Assembly: GCF_002836355.1 (NCBI RefSeq)
Contig: NZ_PJCA01000031.1
Location: 1,426,001-1,490,000, forward strand
Reading direction: 5' to 3'
Source: Moritella sp. Urea-trap-13
GTDB lineage: Bacteria > Pseudomonadota > Gammaproteobacteria > Enterobacterales > Moritellaceae
Length of the DNA: 64,000 nt
In this document: piece after piece, positions 57,612 to 64,000 of the stretch
Numbering within the stretch: the first letter of the stretch is position 1
How the letters are laid out: every line of letters starts with the position of its first letter
Made by a program: the position numbers and the translations under genes
The notes under the pieces: model-generated
What the model was told of the DNA's origin: nothing
What the model saw: the letters and a program-made list of their open reading frames with translations, nothing else
Database searches by the model: none

Positions 57612-58373
57612 TTAAAGAGAATCAAACCCTATGCATTCGATACCCTGAATTTCTAACCAGTCTTTTAATGCTCGAGACGTCAAAATATTAAACTCATCAA
57701 CACGCTTATCAACGTAACGTGAAAGCGTTGGCAATCGCGTATCCCCCTCCAGCGTGGTGTGACTCATTAACTCTAACGTGCCATTGGGGATCTGAGTACT
57801 AAAATCAAGGATCACCGCTTGCAGTCGTGCCAATGTAACGCCATCGTCGTAGAACTTGGCACTAAACGCTTCCGTTGTTGGTACGGTTAAGTCATCACAA
57901 CCCGGAACAACATGATCAACACGGCGTACCGGTATACCCGTGTCATTCACAAAAGCAATAAATGCTGCTTTATATGGCGGGAATACTGCGGCGAAATGAT
58001 GACTATCAATATGGGTTAATTTAATCCCCGCATTGATGGCTTTATCATATTGCGCTTTAAACTCGCTATAAGCTTGGTCAAAACTGAGTGTCTCAGATGC
58101 GATCACTTTATCTTGCTTTAAAAAGAAACCATCACTATCAACTAAATCAGGCACCAGGCTCGGATCTAAAATTGGTTTGCCGCTGGTTAGCGTGACATGT
58201 AGACCAACATTAGGCACTAAACCCTGCTTGATTAATGCAATCGCATGCTCGGTTGCAGGTTGGTTCATCATTATCGTCGTTGACTGCACAATACCGACTT
58301 TAAAACATGCTACAACAGACTCATTTACTTTTTCAGTTAGACCTAAATCATCTATGTTTACGATTAGTTTCAT
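57612..58373 (-). CDS. chbG: Chitooligosaccharide deacetylase ChbG
   Basis: A 253-residue YdjC-family enzyme with metal-binding Asp/His in NIDDLGLT and HIDSHHF. It removes an acetyl from chitobiose-6-P before cleavage by ChbF. It lies last in the operon, 11 bp after chbF. Confidence 0.9.
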   Translation of the reverse strand: MKLIVNIDDLGLTEKVNESVVACFKVGIVQSTTIMMNQPATEHAIALIKQGLVPNVGLHVTLTSGKPILDPSLVPDLVDSDGFFLKQDKVIASETLSFDQAYSEFKAQYDKAINAGIKLTHIDSHHFAAVFPPYKAAFIAFVNDTGIPVRRVDHVVPGCDDLTVPTTEAFSAKFYDDGVTLARLQAVILDFSTQIPNGTLELMSHTTLEGDTRLPTLSRYVDKRVDEFNILTSRALKDWLEIQGIECIGFDSL

Positions 58374-58384
58374 AAATCACTCTG

Positions 58385-59686
58385 CTACTTAGTGTTAAAC
58401 TGAGGTACATACTTAGCATTCAGTTCAATCATCTCATCCAGAATTTGCTTGGTTACAGTGCCTTTACGCACTAACGGATTAATTGTTAATGCCTGTAATG
58501 CGGCGCCATAATCACCAAATACACCCGCTTCAACAGCCAGTTCTTCAAATGCTTTTTGCAATTGTAAGGTACCGCGAATTGCCGGATTAGTGATTGGTGC
58601 AACGTTCAACGGCTGAGGGCCACATGAAGTAATAACAGATGTCGCTTCAATTGCACAATCATTGGGTAATTCGGAAATAGTACCGTTATTGCGAATATTT
58701 ACGTGCATCAATGTACGCTTGTCATTGTGAATGGCATTAATTAATTCACACGCTGCTTCAGAATAATGGGCACCGCCACGTTCTTCTAATTGTGCTGGTT
58801 TAACATTAAGATTCACATCTTCGTACAATTTGAATAGTGCAGTTTCAATTTCTTGAACCTGTTCACCACGAGTAACGTAACCTTCTGACTTCACTTCTTT
58901 TTGCTCTAAGTCATCTTGCTTGTAGTAATACTGATGATAACCACACGGTAGTACGCCTAAGTGCTTTAATTGCTCAGGAACCCAAGTCACTTCGCCTAAG
59001 TTTTTAGGCAATGCAAACTCTTCACCAGAACAAACTTTATCGATTAATTCACCAATACGATCTTTACCGTGGTCCCAAATATGGAATGCATGGATAAAGT
59101 GATTTAGACCAGCAAATTGCACTTGTAGATCTTTAGTGCCCATCAGTTCTTCAATACCAAACTGGGTACACACTGGCACATTACATAGGCCAATTACTTT
59201 GACATTGGTATGTTTTAGTACAGTTTCAGTGATGATACCCGATGGATTAGTGAAGTTAATCAGCCAAGCGTCAGGGCAGATCTCTTCCATGTCTTTACAT
59301 AAAGACAGGGTCACAGGAATGGTACGCATGGCCTTAGCAAAACCGGCGATGCCATTGGTTTCCTGACCTATCATGCCGTACTTGTTACCCAATAATTCAT
59401 CTTGAATACGCGCAGGGATCATACCGACACGCATCTGAGAGCAGACATAGTTAGCGCCCGTTAATGCTTTACGGCGATCAAATTCAATATTTAGTTCAAT
59501 ATCGAGTCCAGCATTTTCAATCATACGTTTTGCTAATGCGCCAACAGTCTCGACTTTGTAGCGACCTTCCTCGATATCAAACAAATCGATGTGTGTTACA
59601 GGCAGTTCGTGATGACGATTAATGAAGCCTTCGATAATTTCTGGTGTGTAACTCGAACCACCACCGATAATTGTAATTTTTAACAT
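58385..59686 (-). CDS. chbF: 6-phospho-beta-glucosidase ChbF (GH4)
   Basis: A 433-residue NAD+- and Mn2+-dependent GH4 enzyme. IIGGGSSYTPE is the NAD motif, INFTNPSG and LCNVPVC the metal-site region, and GLNHF carries a conserved His. It hydrolyses phosphorylated chitobiose or cellobiose. It lies 3 bp after chbA. Confidence 0.92.
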   Translation of the reverse strand: MLKITIIGGGSSYTPEIIEGFINRHHELPVTHIDLFDIEEGRYKVETVGALAKRMIENAGLDIELNIEFDRRKALTGANYVCSQMRVGMIPARIQDELLGNKYGMIGQETNGIAGFAKAMRTIPVTLSLCKDMEEICPDAWLINFTNPSGIITETVLKHTNVKVIGLCNVPVCTQFGIEELMGTKDLQVQFAGLNHFIHAFHIWDHGKDRIGELIDKVCSGEEFALPKNLGEVTWVPEQLKHLGVLPCGYHQYYYKQDDLEQKEVKSEGYVTRGEQVQEIETALFKLYEDVNLNVKPAQLEERGGAHYSEAACELINAIHNDKRTLMHVNIRNNGTISELPNDCAIEATSVITSCGPQPLNVAPITNPAIRGTLQLQKAFEELAVEAGVFGDYGAALQALTINPLVRKGTVTKQILDEMIELNAKYVPQFNTK

Positions 59687-59689
59687 GAT

Positions 59690-60010
59690 TTAGTCCTCGT
59701 TTTGAATTCGTCTTTGCAGCTCAATGATTTCGAATGCGAGGTCTTTACACAACATAGCATTCATGATGTGATCTTGAATATGCGTTAAGATCAGCGTCAT
59801 TTTGACTTTGCCTTCACCTTCATCGAAGCTGATAAGTTCGGTCTGTGATTTATGCACTTCTTCTAATGCTTCATCTGCCGCTTTAAGTGATGCAGTTGCT
59901 GATTCGAAATCACCCTGCCTTGCTTCTAGCATTGCTTGCATGACTGCTGAACGAGCTGCGCCGGCTTGGCATAAAAGTGTCATCAAAAATTCTTCTGTAA
60001 TTTCCATCAT
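59690..60010 (-). CDS. chbA: PTS EIIA, chitobiose type ChbA
   Basis: A 106-residue helical Lac-family EIIA. LTHIQDHIMNAML carries the phosphorylated His. It moves the phosphoryl group from HPr to ChbB. It lies between chbC and chbF; a hairpin (60049-60087) is in the gap to chbC. Confidence 0.92.
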   Translation of the reverse strand: MMEITEEFLMTLLCQAGAARSAVMQAMLEARQGDFESATASLKAADEALEEVHKSQTELISFDEGEGKVKMTLILTHIQDHIMNAMLCKDLAFEIIELQRRIQNED

Positions 60011-60048
60011 CCATTCCTAATCTTTGAATTTTAATTTGGGCTTTAATC

Positions 60049-60087
60049 AGCCATCTATTACTTTAAATTTGAATGTAAAAGATGGCT
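60049..60087. other. Hairpin in the chbC-chbA gap
   Basis: AGCCATCT (60049-60056) pairs with AGATGGCT (60080-60087). No T-run. Possibly an mRNA stability element. Confidence 0.45.
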
Positions 60088-60111
60088 ATTGTGAATGCTT
60101 ACAGCTATTTA

Positions 60112-61452
60112 TTAAGCTGCAGTCGCTGGTGATAATGCTTTTTCTTCAGCTACTTCTTCAAATTTCTCTTGCGCTAATAATTCTTTTTCATAGGCTTTGA
60201 AGAATGGGTAGAAAATTAATCCACTCACGGTAAAACAAGTTGCAACGATAACGGCAGCGAACATAGAATTCGTCGACATTACAGCACCGATTGGCGCAGG
60301 CATTGTCCATGGTGGTAAAGCCACAACTTTAGACACTAAATCAAATTTGAATGCACCCCAAACGATACATGCGTTGACTAATGGTGCTGCAATCCAAGGG
60401 ATAAAGAAGGTTGGATTCATAACGATTGGCGTACCAAAAGTCACAGGTTCGTTAATGTTAAAACAACCAGGGATAAATGACATTTTACCGATAGTACGTA
60501 AATGAGCGGATTTAGAACGAGCCATCATACAAACAAGTGCTAATGTACCGCCTGAACCACCAACGAATACGAAGAAGTCCATCACCGGGTTGATAAAGAT
60601 AGCCGGTAATTCTTTACCTGCTTCAAGTGCTTCTTGGTTTGCACCTAGGTTGATAAGCAGTAGTGGACCAATAATGCCACCAACAACTGATGCACCGTGA
60701 ATACCAGCAAACCATAATAATTGGATTAATAAGATAGCTAGAGCAAAGGCAAAGAAGGTATCAGAAGCGGAAACAAGTGGCTTGAACAGTTCCATGATGC
60801 CAGTGGCAATATTAAGGTCAAAGTTACCCAATACACCATTTACAATTTGTACAATTAAGATCATTACGACTACAGGGATAAGTAGGTCAAATGACGCTGA
60901 GATTTTTTCAGGCACCGCTTCTGGCATTTTGATACGAATATTTTTTTCAACCAAGAAAGTTTGTAACGTAGGCACCAATAGACCACAAATGATAGCAGTA
61001 AATGCACCCGCACCACCTAAGTAAGCCATAGGGATCACACTACCTAGCTCGCCACCAACCCAAACAGCTGGCGCAACAGCGAGTAGGAAAGAGAACATAG
61101 ACAACATACCAGAGTTCATTGGGCTAACACCTTTAGTGTTAAGCGTCTCAGCTAAGTTATATGCAATACCGTAAGAAGAGTACAGCGCGAAGATACCCAT
61201 ACTGACAAAGAATGGGCCAACAATGTTATCGCGACCGATGAACTGAACAACTGCATGCCAGCCGTCTAAGAACCAGTTACCTGTACCAGGAGGATTAGCA
61301 AATACCAGCAGTAAAGAACCAACAATCAGGAATGGCATTGTAGAAATGAAACCATCTTTAATTGCGCAAATATGCTTTTGGTTAGCAACCTTGCCTGCAA
61401 CTGGCGCAATGACTCGCTCTACAAAATCCATGGTGGAATTCATAATTGACAT
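60112..61452 (-). CDS. chbC: PTS EIIC, chitobiose type ChbC
   Basis: A 446-residue membrane permease with about ten helices. GIHGASVVGG, FVGGSGGTLAL and NINEPVTFGTPIVMNP are the conserved sugar-site motifs of cellobiose/chitobiose EIIC. It imports and phosphorylates chitobiose with ChbA and ChbB. Confidence 0.94.
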   Translation of the reverse strand: MSIMNSTMDFVERVIAPVAGKVANQKHICAIKDGFISTMPFLIVGSLLLVFANPPGTGNWFLDGWHAVVQFIGRDNIVGPFFVSMGIFALYSSYGIAYNLAETLNTKGVSPMNSGMLSMFSFLLAVAPAVWVGGELGSVIPMAYLGGAGAFTAIICGLLVPTLQTFLVEKNIRIKMPEAVPEKISASFDLLIPVVVMILIVQIVNGVLGNFDLNIATGIMELFKPLVSASDTFFAFALAILLIQLLWFAGIHGASVVGGIIGPLLLINLGANQEALEAGKELPAIFINPVMDFFVFVGGSGGTLALVCMMARSKSAHLRTIGKMSFIPGCFNINEPVTFGTPIVMNPTFFIPWIAAPLVNACIVWGAFKFDLVSKVVALPPWTMPAPIGAVMSTNSMFAAVIVATCFTVSGLIFYPFFKAYEKELLAQEKFEEVAEEKALSPATAA

Positions 61453-61548
61453 AAAACTTCCTTATTTATAAAAATGTATATTGAATTCATTTAAAAAATG
61501 CGCAGCTATAACACCACGCACTGATTAATTATTTAATACAACCGACCA

Positions 61549-61854
61549 CTAGCCTTTTAAGTTAATCGCTTGTTGTAGAATTTCTTTGCCCTTCATCATG
61601 CCGTACTGCATCATGTCAATTTGCCCACATGCCACATTTTCTTCTTCACAACGCTTACTGAATTCAGCAAACTTGTATTTCACTTGTGGGGCGACGAGAC
61701 AAACATCATTGTTCTTAACTTCAGTTTCGAATGCAGAAATAGAGTAAGCATTAATCTCAGCTTTAATATCCGCTTCTTCAGCAGCCTTACGCATTTTATT
61801 AACAACCATAGACGTAGACATACCTGCTGCACAGCAAAGGAAAATTCTAATCAT
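61549..61854 (-). CDS. chbB: PTS EIIB, chitobiose type ChbB
   Basis: A 101-residue EIIB. CCAAGMSTSM contains the phosphocysteine, Cys8. First gene of chbBCAFG. The E. coli operon has chbR between chbA and chbF; here it is absent, so control must come from elsewhere. Confidence 0.93.
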   Translation of the reverse strand: MIRIFLCCAAGMSTSMVVNKMRKAAEEADIKAEINAYSISAFETEVKNNDVCLVAPQVKYKFAEFSKRCEEENVACGQIDMMQYGMMKGKEILQQAINLKG

Positions 61855-61991
61855 TTCTAATAACCTCTTGATTAATAAATTTAAAATAATTTAAAGAAAA
61901 TAGACAATCGATATCAACAGCCGAACCGCCACACTCCCCTTTGAGGTATATGTTGCGCCAATGTATTTTTTATTACAAATGTAAAAAACTT

Positions 61992-62014
61992 AATTTGTGA
62001 TCTGAAATATGTTT
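61992..62014. promoter_or_regulatory. Candidate CRP site upstream of chbB
   Basis: TTGTGATCTGAAATATGTTT has a perfect TGTGATCT half and a weak second half. It lies about 140 bp before chbB. Confidence 0.35.
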
Positions 62015-62440
62015 CAATTTGAATTAGTTAAATCAAGTGGTAAGTATATTATTACGTACACTATAAAGAATGACTAAGACTTCACACTTAAGGTTAAATT
62101 AAAATACAACTATAAAACAAACTGTTACATTAAATAATACCGTTTGGCGTATATGTTAAATAAGTATACAAATGAGTTTTTTAAGATCATTTTTTATGAA
62201 CACAAATAAATATCAAACTTACTTCCCTCTGTGAACTATCTCTCATTAAATTTTAACTTTTTTATATTTTGAGATTTTTTTTATGTAATCTAAGTATGAT
62301 TACCGCCGCGAGCTAAATGTATTGAGAAGATTATTTTTGATAAAAAATACGTAAAATCAATATTCTCGGAAGAAGGAAGTAATGTTTTCGAGGGTTGTTT
62401 AGGGTAAGTTAAATCGTTAATATAAACAGTTTACAAGATC

Positions 62441-62464
62441 AAAAAAGGCGCCACTCGGCGCCTT
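62441..62464 (-). terminator. Terminator of the first Hsp20 gene
   Basis: AAGGCGCC (62445-62452) pairs with GGCGCCTT (62457-62464). Ts follow on the minus strand. Confidence 0.85.
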
Positions 62465-62489
62465 AATCAGTAAATATCAATCAGAGCAA

Positions 62490-62945
62490 CTACGCCCCTA
62501 TTGCAATTTTTCGCGGTTGCAATGCTTCAGGAACATTACGTACTAACGATAGCGTGAGTAAGCCATTAATTAAATCAGCCCCTTTCACTTCGATGTGATC
62601 CGCTAATTCAAATTTGCGAGTAAAGTTACGCAGTGCAATGCCACGATGTAAGAACTTAGATTCCGCTGCTTTCTGGCTATCAGCATTTTCTGCGCCTGCT
62701 GTATTTGCCGCTTTCTTACCTGCAATAATAACTTCATCTACTCTCACTTCAATGTCTATTTCGCTTAGCTCAAAACCAGCGACAGCAAGGGTGATTTCAT
62801 ATTTATTATCTGCTAATTGAGCAATGTTATAACGAGGATAATCGGTACATTTACCTTGCTCTGTTAGGCGCTCTGCAACTTGAGCAAAACGATCAAAGCC
62901 AATAGCGCTGCGGTATAATGGGGTAAAATCAAAATGTGTTGTCAT
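62490..62945 (-). CDS. Small heat-shock protein Hsp20 (copy 1)
   Basis: A 151-residue IbpA-type holdase. FDFTPLYRSAIGFDRF is the IbpA/B start, the alpha-crystallin domain runs ~35-130, and GLLTLSLVRNVPEALQPRKI ends it. It binds unfolding proteins without ATP. The central loop (KKAANTAGAENADSQKAAESK) is longer than in copy 2. Its ribosome binding site lies in a possible RNA thermometer. Confidence 0.9.
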   Translation of the reverse strand: MTTHFDFTPLYRSAIGFDRFAQVAERLTEQGKCTDYPRYNIAQLADNKYEITLAVAGFELSEIDIEVRVDEVIIAGKKAANTAGAENADSQKAAESKFLHRGIALRNFTRKFELADHIEVKGADLINGLLTLSLVRNVPEALQPRKIAIGA

Positions 62946-62948
62946 AAT

Positions 62949-62968
62949 CTATCTTCCTTAAAGCATAG
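62949..62968 (-). promoter_or_regulatory. Possible ROSE-like RNA thermometer, Hsp20 copy 1
   Basis: Minus-strand CUAUGCUU-UAAG-GAAGAUAG can fold over the GGAAG ribosome binding site. The stem is interrupted by G-G and C-A mismatches next to a UxGCU, as in ROSE elements. Confidence 0.5.
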
Positions 62969-63077
62969 TTATAGTGTCGAGCCTACTGAGTAGCACTCTA
63001 TTTATTAAATTCAGTTTTTAAATCTTGGATGCTATCTCGCCAACTGATTTTGTTCAGTTAGCGAATAGAATTGATTT

Positions 63078-63103
63078 TTTGTCGAAATTGTTTGTCGAAA
63101 TTA
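63078..63103. repeat. 2 x 13-nt tandem repeat ending at an hsp20 stop
   Basis: TTTGTCGAAATTG (63078-63090) and TTTGTCGAAATTA (63091-63103). The second ends with the stop codon (63101-63103) of Hsp20 copy 2. Confidence 0.82.
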
Positions 63104-63550
63104 TTTAGCTGACAGTGTCTTAGCGCCATTAATTTCAATTTTTCGAGGTTTCATCGCTTCAGGTAATTGACGCTCGAGTTCAATATAAAGCAGACCGTTT
63201 TTCATATCCGCGCCATTTACAAACACATGGTCGGCAAGTTCAAACTTACGTTCAAAGTTACGTTCTGCAATACCACGATGTAAGAATTTGCGGGTGTCTT
63301 TATCTTCGGCTGCCGTTTTAGTGCCTTTGACAAGGAGTTCGTTATTTTGTGTCACGATCTCTACTTCATCTAGGTCAAAACCAGCCACAGCCATAGTGAT
63401 GCGATAGTTGTTCTCATCAAGCTGTTCGATGTTGTACGGAGGAAAGTTGTTACCCGACTGACGAGTTTGAGATGCGGTTTCAGCTAGCTGAGCTAGACGT
63501 TCAAAACCAATTGCACTGCGGTATAGTGGTGTGAAATCAAAAGTAGGCAT
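63101..63550 (-). CDS. Small heat-shock protein Hsp20 (copy 2)
   Basis: A 149-residue IbpA-type protein starting MPTFDFTPLYRSAIGFERL. ATG 63550 has GGAG upstream; the longer frame to 63580 is not used. It is a recent-looking paralogue of copy 1, 155 bp away. It too is preceded by a ROSE-like hairpin. Confidence 0.92.
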   Translation of the reverse strand: MPTFDFTPLYRSAIGFERLAQLAETASQTRQSGNNFPPYNIEQLDENNYRITMAVAGFDLDEVEIVTQNNELLVKGTKTAAEDKDTRKFLHRGIAERNFERKFELADHVFVNGADMKNGLLYIELERQLPEAMKPRKIEINGAKTLSAK

Positions 63551-63554
63551 ATTT

Positions 63555-63575
63555 ATATTCTCCATTGAGCAATAT
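63555..63575 (-). promoter_or_regulatory. Possible ROSE-like RNA thermometer, Hsp20 copy 2
   Basis: Minus-strand AUAUUGCUC-AAU-GGAGAAUAU folds over the GGAG ribosome binding site. It has UUGCU opposite GGAGA with the same central G-G and C-A mismatches as copy 1. Confidence 0.6.
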
Positions 63576-63913
63576 TTCATGTGACATAAACCGAATCATT
63601 CGCGTTTATTACATGACTAATGTGTTTAATCTTTAAATTGTAATGAATAAGAGTTAACTCCTAACGGCAGTGCTCTTATTCGGTTAAGCCTCTGATGAGC
63701 GCTTAATTAAATAATGTGGATTATTTATGGGGTTTTCAAGCTTGTGATTGAATATAATTGTTATCGGCATCCCAGAAAACTCGTAAGCCACTGTATTTAA
63801 AGTAATCGTCCAATCGATTTTTTTCATATAAATTAATCACTTTTGCGTTAACGCCCCTCAGCAAAAAAGCCTGCTAGCAATGCAGGCTTTCATTATCTAA
63901 ATCGGCGTATCAC
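63576..63913. other. Intergenic region, Hsp20 copy 2 / EAL gene
   Basis: 338 bp with the Hsp20 promoter and leader. A 9-bp inverted repeat GAATAAGAG/CTCTTATTC (63645-63681) could be a further leader hairpin. The EAL terminator is at 63861-63890. No gene is seen. Confidence 0.5.
63861..63890 (-). terminator. Terminator of the EAL gene
   Basis: AAAGCCTGC (63866-63874) pairs with GCAGGCTTT (63882-63890). Six Ts follow on the minus strand. Confidence 0.8.
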
Positions 63914-64000
63914 TCAAGTCCCTTTACCCATCGATTGCAAGATTTCGTTAATCGGAGCCGGTTTACCGATCCCATAACCTTGGGCATAATCGACGCCCAT
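63914..64000 (-). CDS. EAL-domain protein, C-terminal 28 residues (cut by window edge)
   Basis: The frame on the minus strand reads VDYAQGYGIGKPAPINEIL and stops at 63914. This is the typical last strand and helix of EAL cyclic-di-GMP phosphodiesterases (DYxQGYxxGKP). The rest lies beyond the window. Whether a GGDEF domain precedes it cannot be seen. Confidence 0.8.
   Translation of the reverse strand: MGVDYAQGYGIGKPAPINEILQSMGKGT

Larger units (their letters stand above)
61855..62489. other. Long AT-rich intergenic region before chbB
   Basis: 635 bp with no supported gene. It must hold the chb promoter; a one-sided CRP-like site is at 61992-62014. A six-codon frame (62382-62402) with a good AGAAGGAAG binding site is noted but not called. 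The Hsp20 terminator closes it (62441-62464). Confidence 0.55.

Noticed and set aside
62382-62402. Six-codon frame MFSRVV with a strong AGAAGGAAG site
   Set aside because: It is too short to support and faces a terminator for the opposite strand; no downstream plus-strand gene follows, so a leader-peptide role has no target.
63726-63750. Sigma-32-like CTTGAAAA and CCCCATAAAT on the minus strand before hsp20 copy 2
   Set aside because: The two boxes are adjacent with almost no spacer, instead of about 11-15 bp, so they cannot form one heat-shock promoter.
1-64000. CRISPR arrays, tRNA, rRNA, IS elements or prophage
   Set aside because: No regular direct-repeat and spacer pattern, no transposase or integrase motif and no tRNA cloverleaf were found. 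The tandem arrays seen lack unique spacers.

Overview
The window looks like chromosomal DNA of a cold-water marine gammaproteobacterium close to Moritella, Psychromonas or Vibrionaceae. This is inferred from AT-rich composition, a BtsS/BtsR pair very like the enterobacterial one, an aryl polyene (APE) cluster, clade I denitrification genes, a Vibrio-type betIBA/proXWV locus and a chitobiose PTS. No alignment was run, so the genus is a guess. Apart from the truncated genes at each end, I see no insertion sequence, prophage, CRISPR array, rRNA or tRNA gene.

Layout. 1-10.3 kb: the end of a GAF protein, a diguanylate cyclase, BtsS/BtsR, a SEC-C protein, a chemoreceptor, a small Cys-rich orphan, a DUF1439 protein with a Tag-like DNA glycosylase, and a secreted alpha/beta hydrolase. 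10.4-27.5 kb: a complete APE pigment cluster on the minus strand, apeB to apeR in canonical order, with an added aromatic ammonia-lyase and with the usual ApeJ fusion present as two genes. 27.6-35.4 kb: a PQQ-propeller lipoprotein, a TonB-dependent receptor, a lipoprotein alkylsulfatase and an AraC regulator. The first three share one two-box promoter module, which makes them a probable regulon. 35.7-44.3 kb: a small orphan, then nosRZDFYL with FNR-type boxes. 44.5-54 kb: osmoprotection genes (proXWV, a MarR/CosR-like regulator, a short BCCT carrier, betIBA). 54.5-57.5 kb: Spo0M-like, PepSY and DUF2946 proteins. 57.6-61.9 kb: chbBCAFG without chbR. 62.5-63.6 kb: two Hsp20 genes, each with a possible ROSE-like RNA thermometer over its ribosome binding site. 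The window ends in the C-terminus of an EAL protein.

How the parts work together. The APE genes load an aryl acid on a carrier protein, extend and reduce it with a type II system (ApeO/ApeC, ApeR, ApeQ, ApeI/ApeP) and export it with ApeM/ApeL/ApeN. The nos operon reduces N2O. bet, bcct and pro import choline or betaine and oxidise choline to glycine betaine. The TonB receptor, PQQ lipoprotein and alkylsulfatase probably form an envelope pathway for a sulfate ester.

Two patterns stand out. First, the three-promoter module of the sulfatase locus. Second, short degenerate tandem duplications (12-26 nt units) that span or abut the stop codon of at least nine genes, with similar in-frame duplications inside several coding regions.
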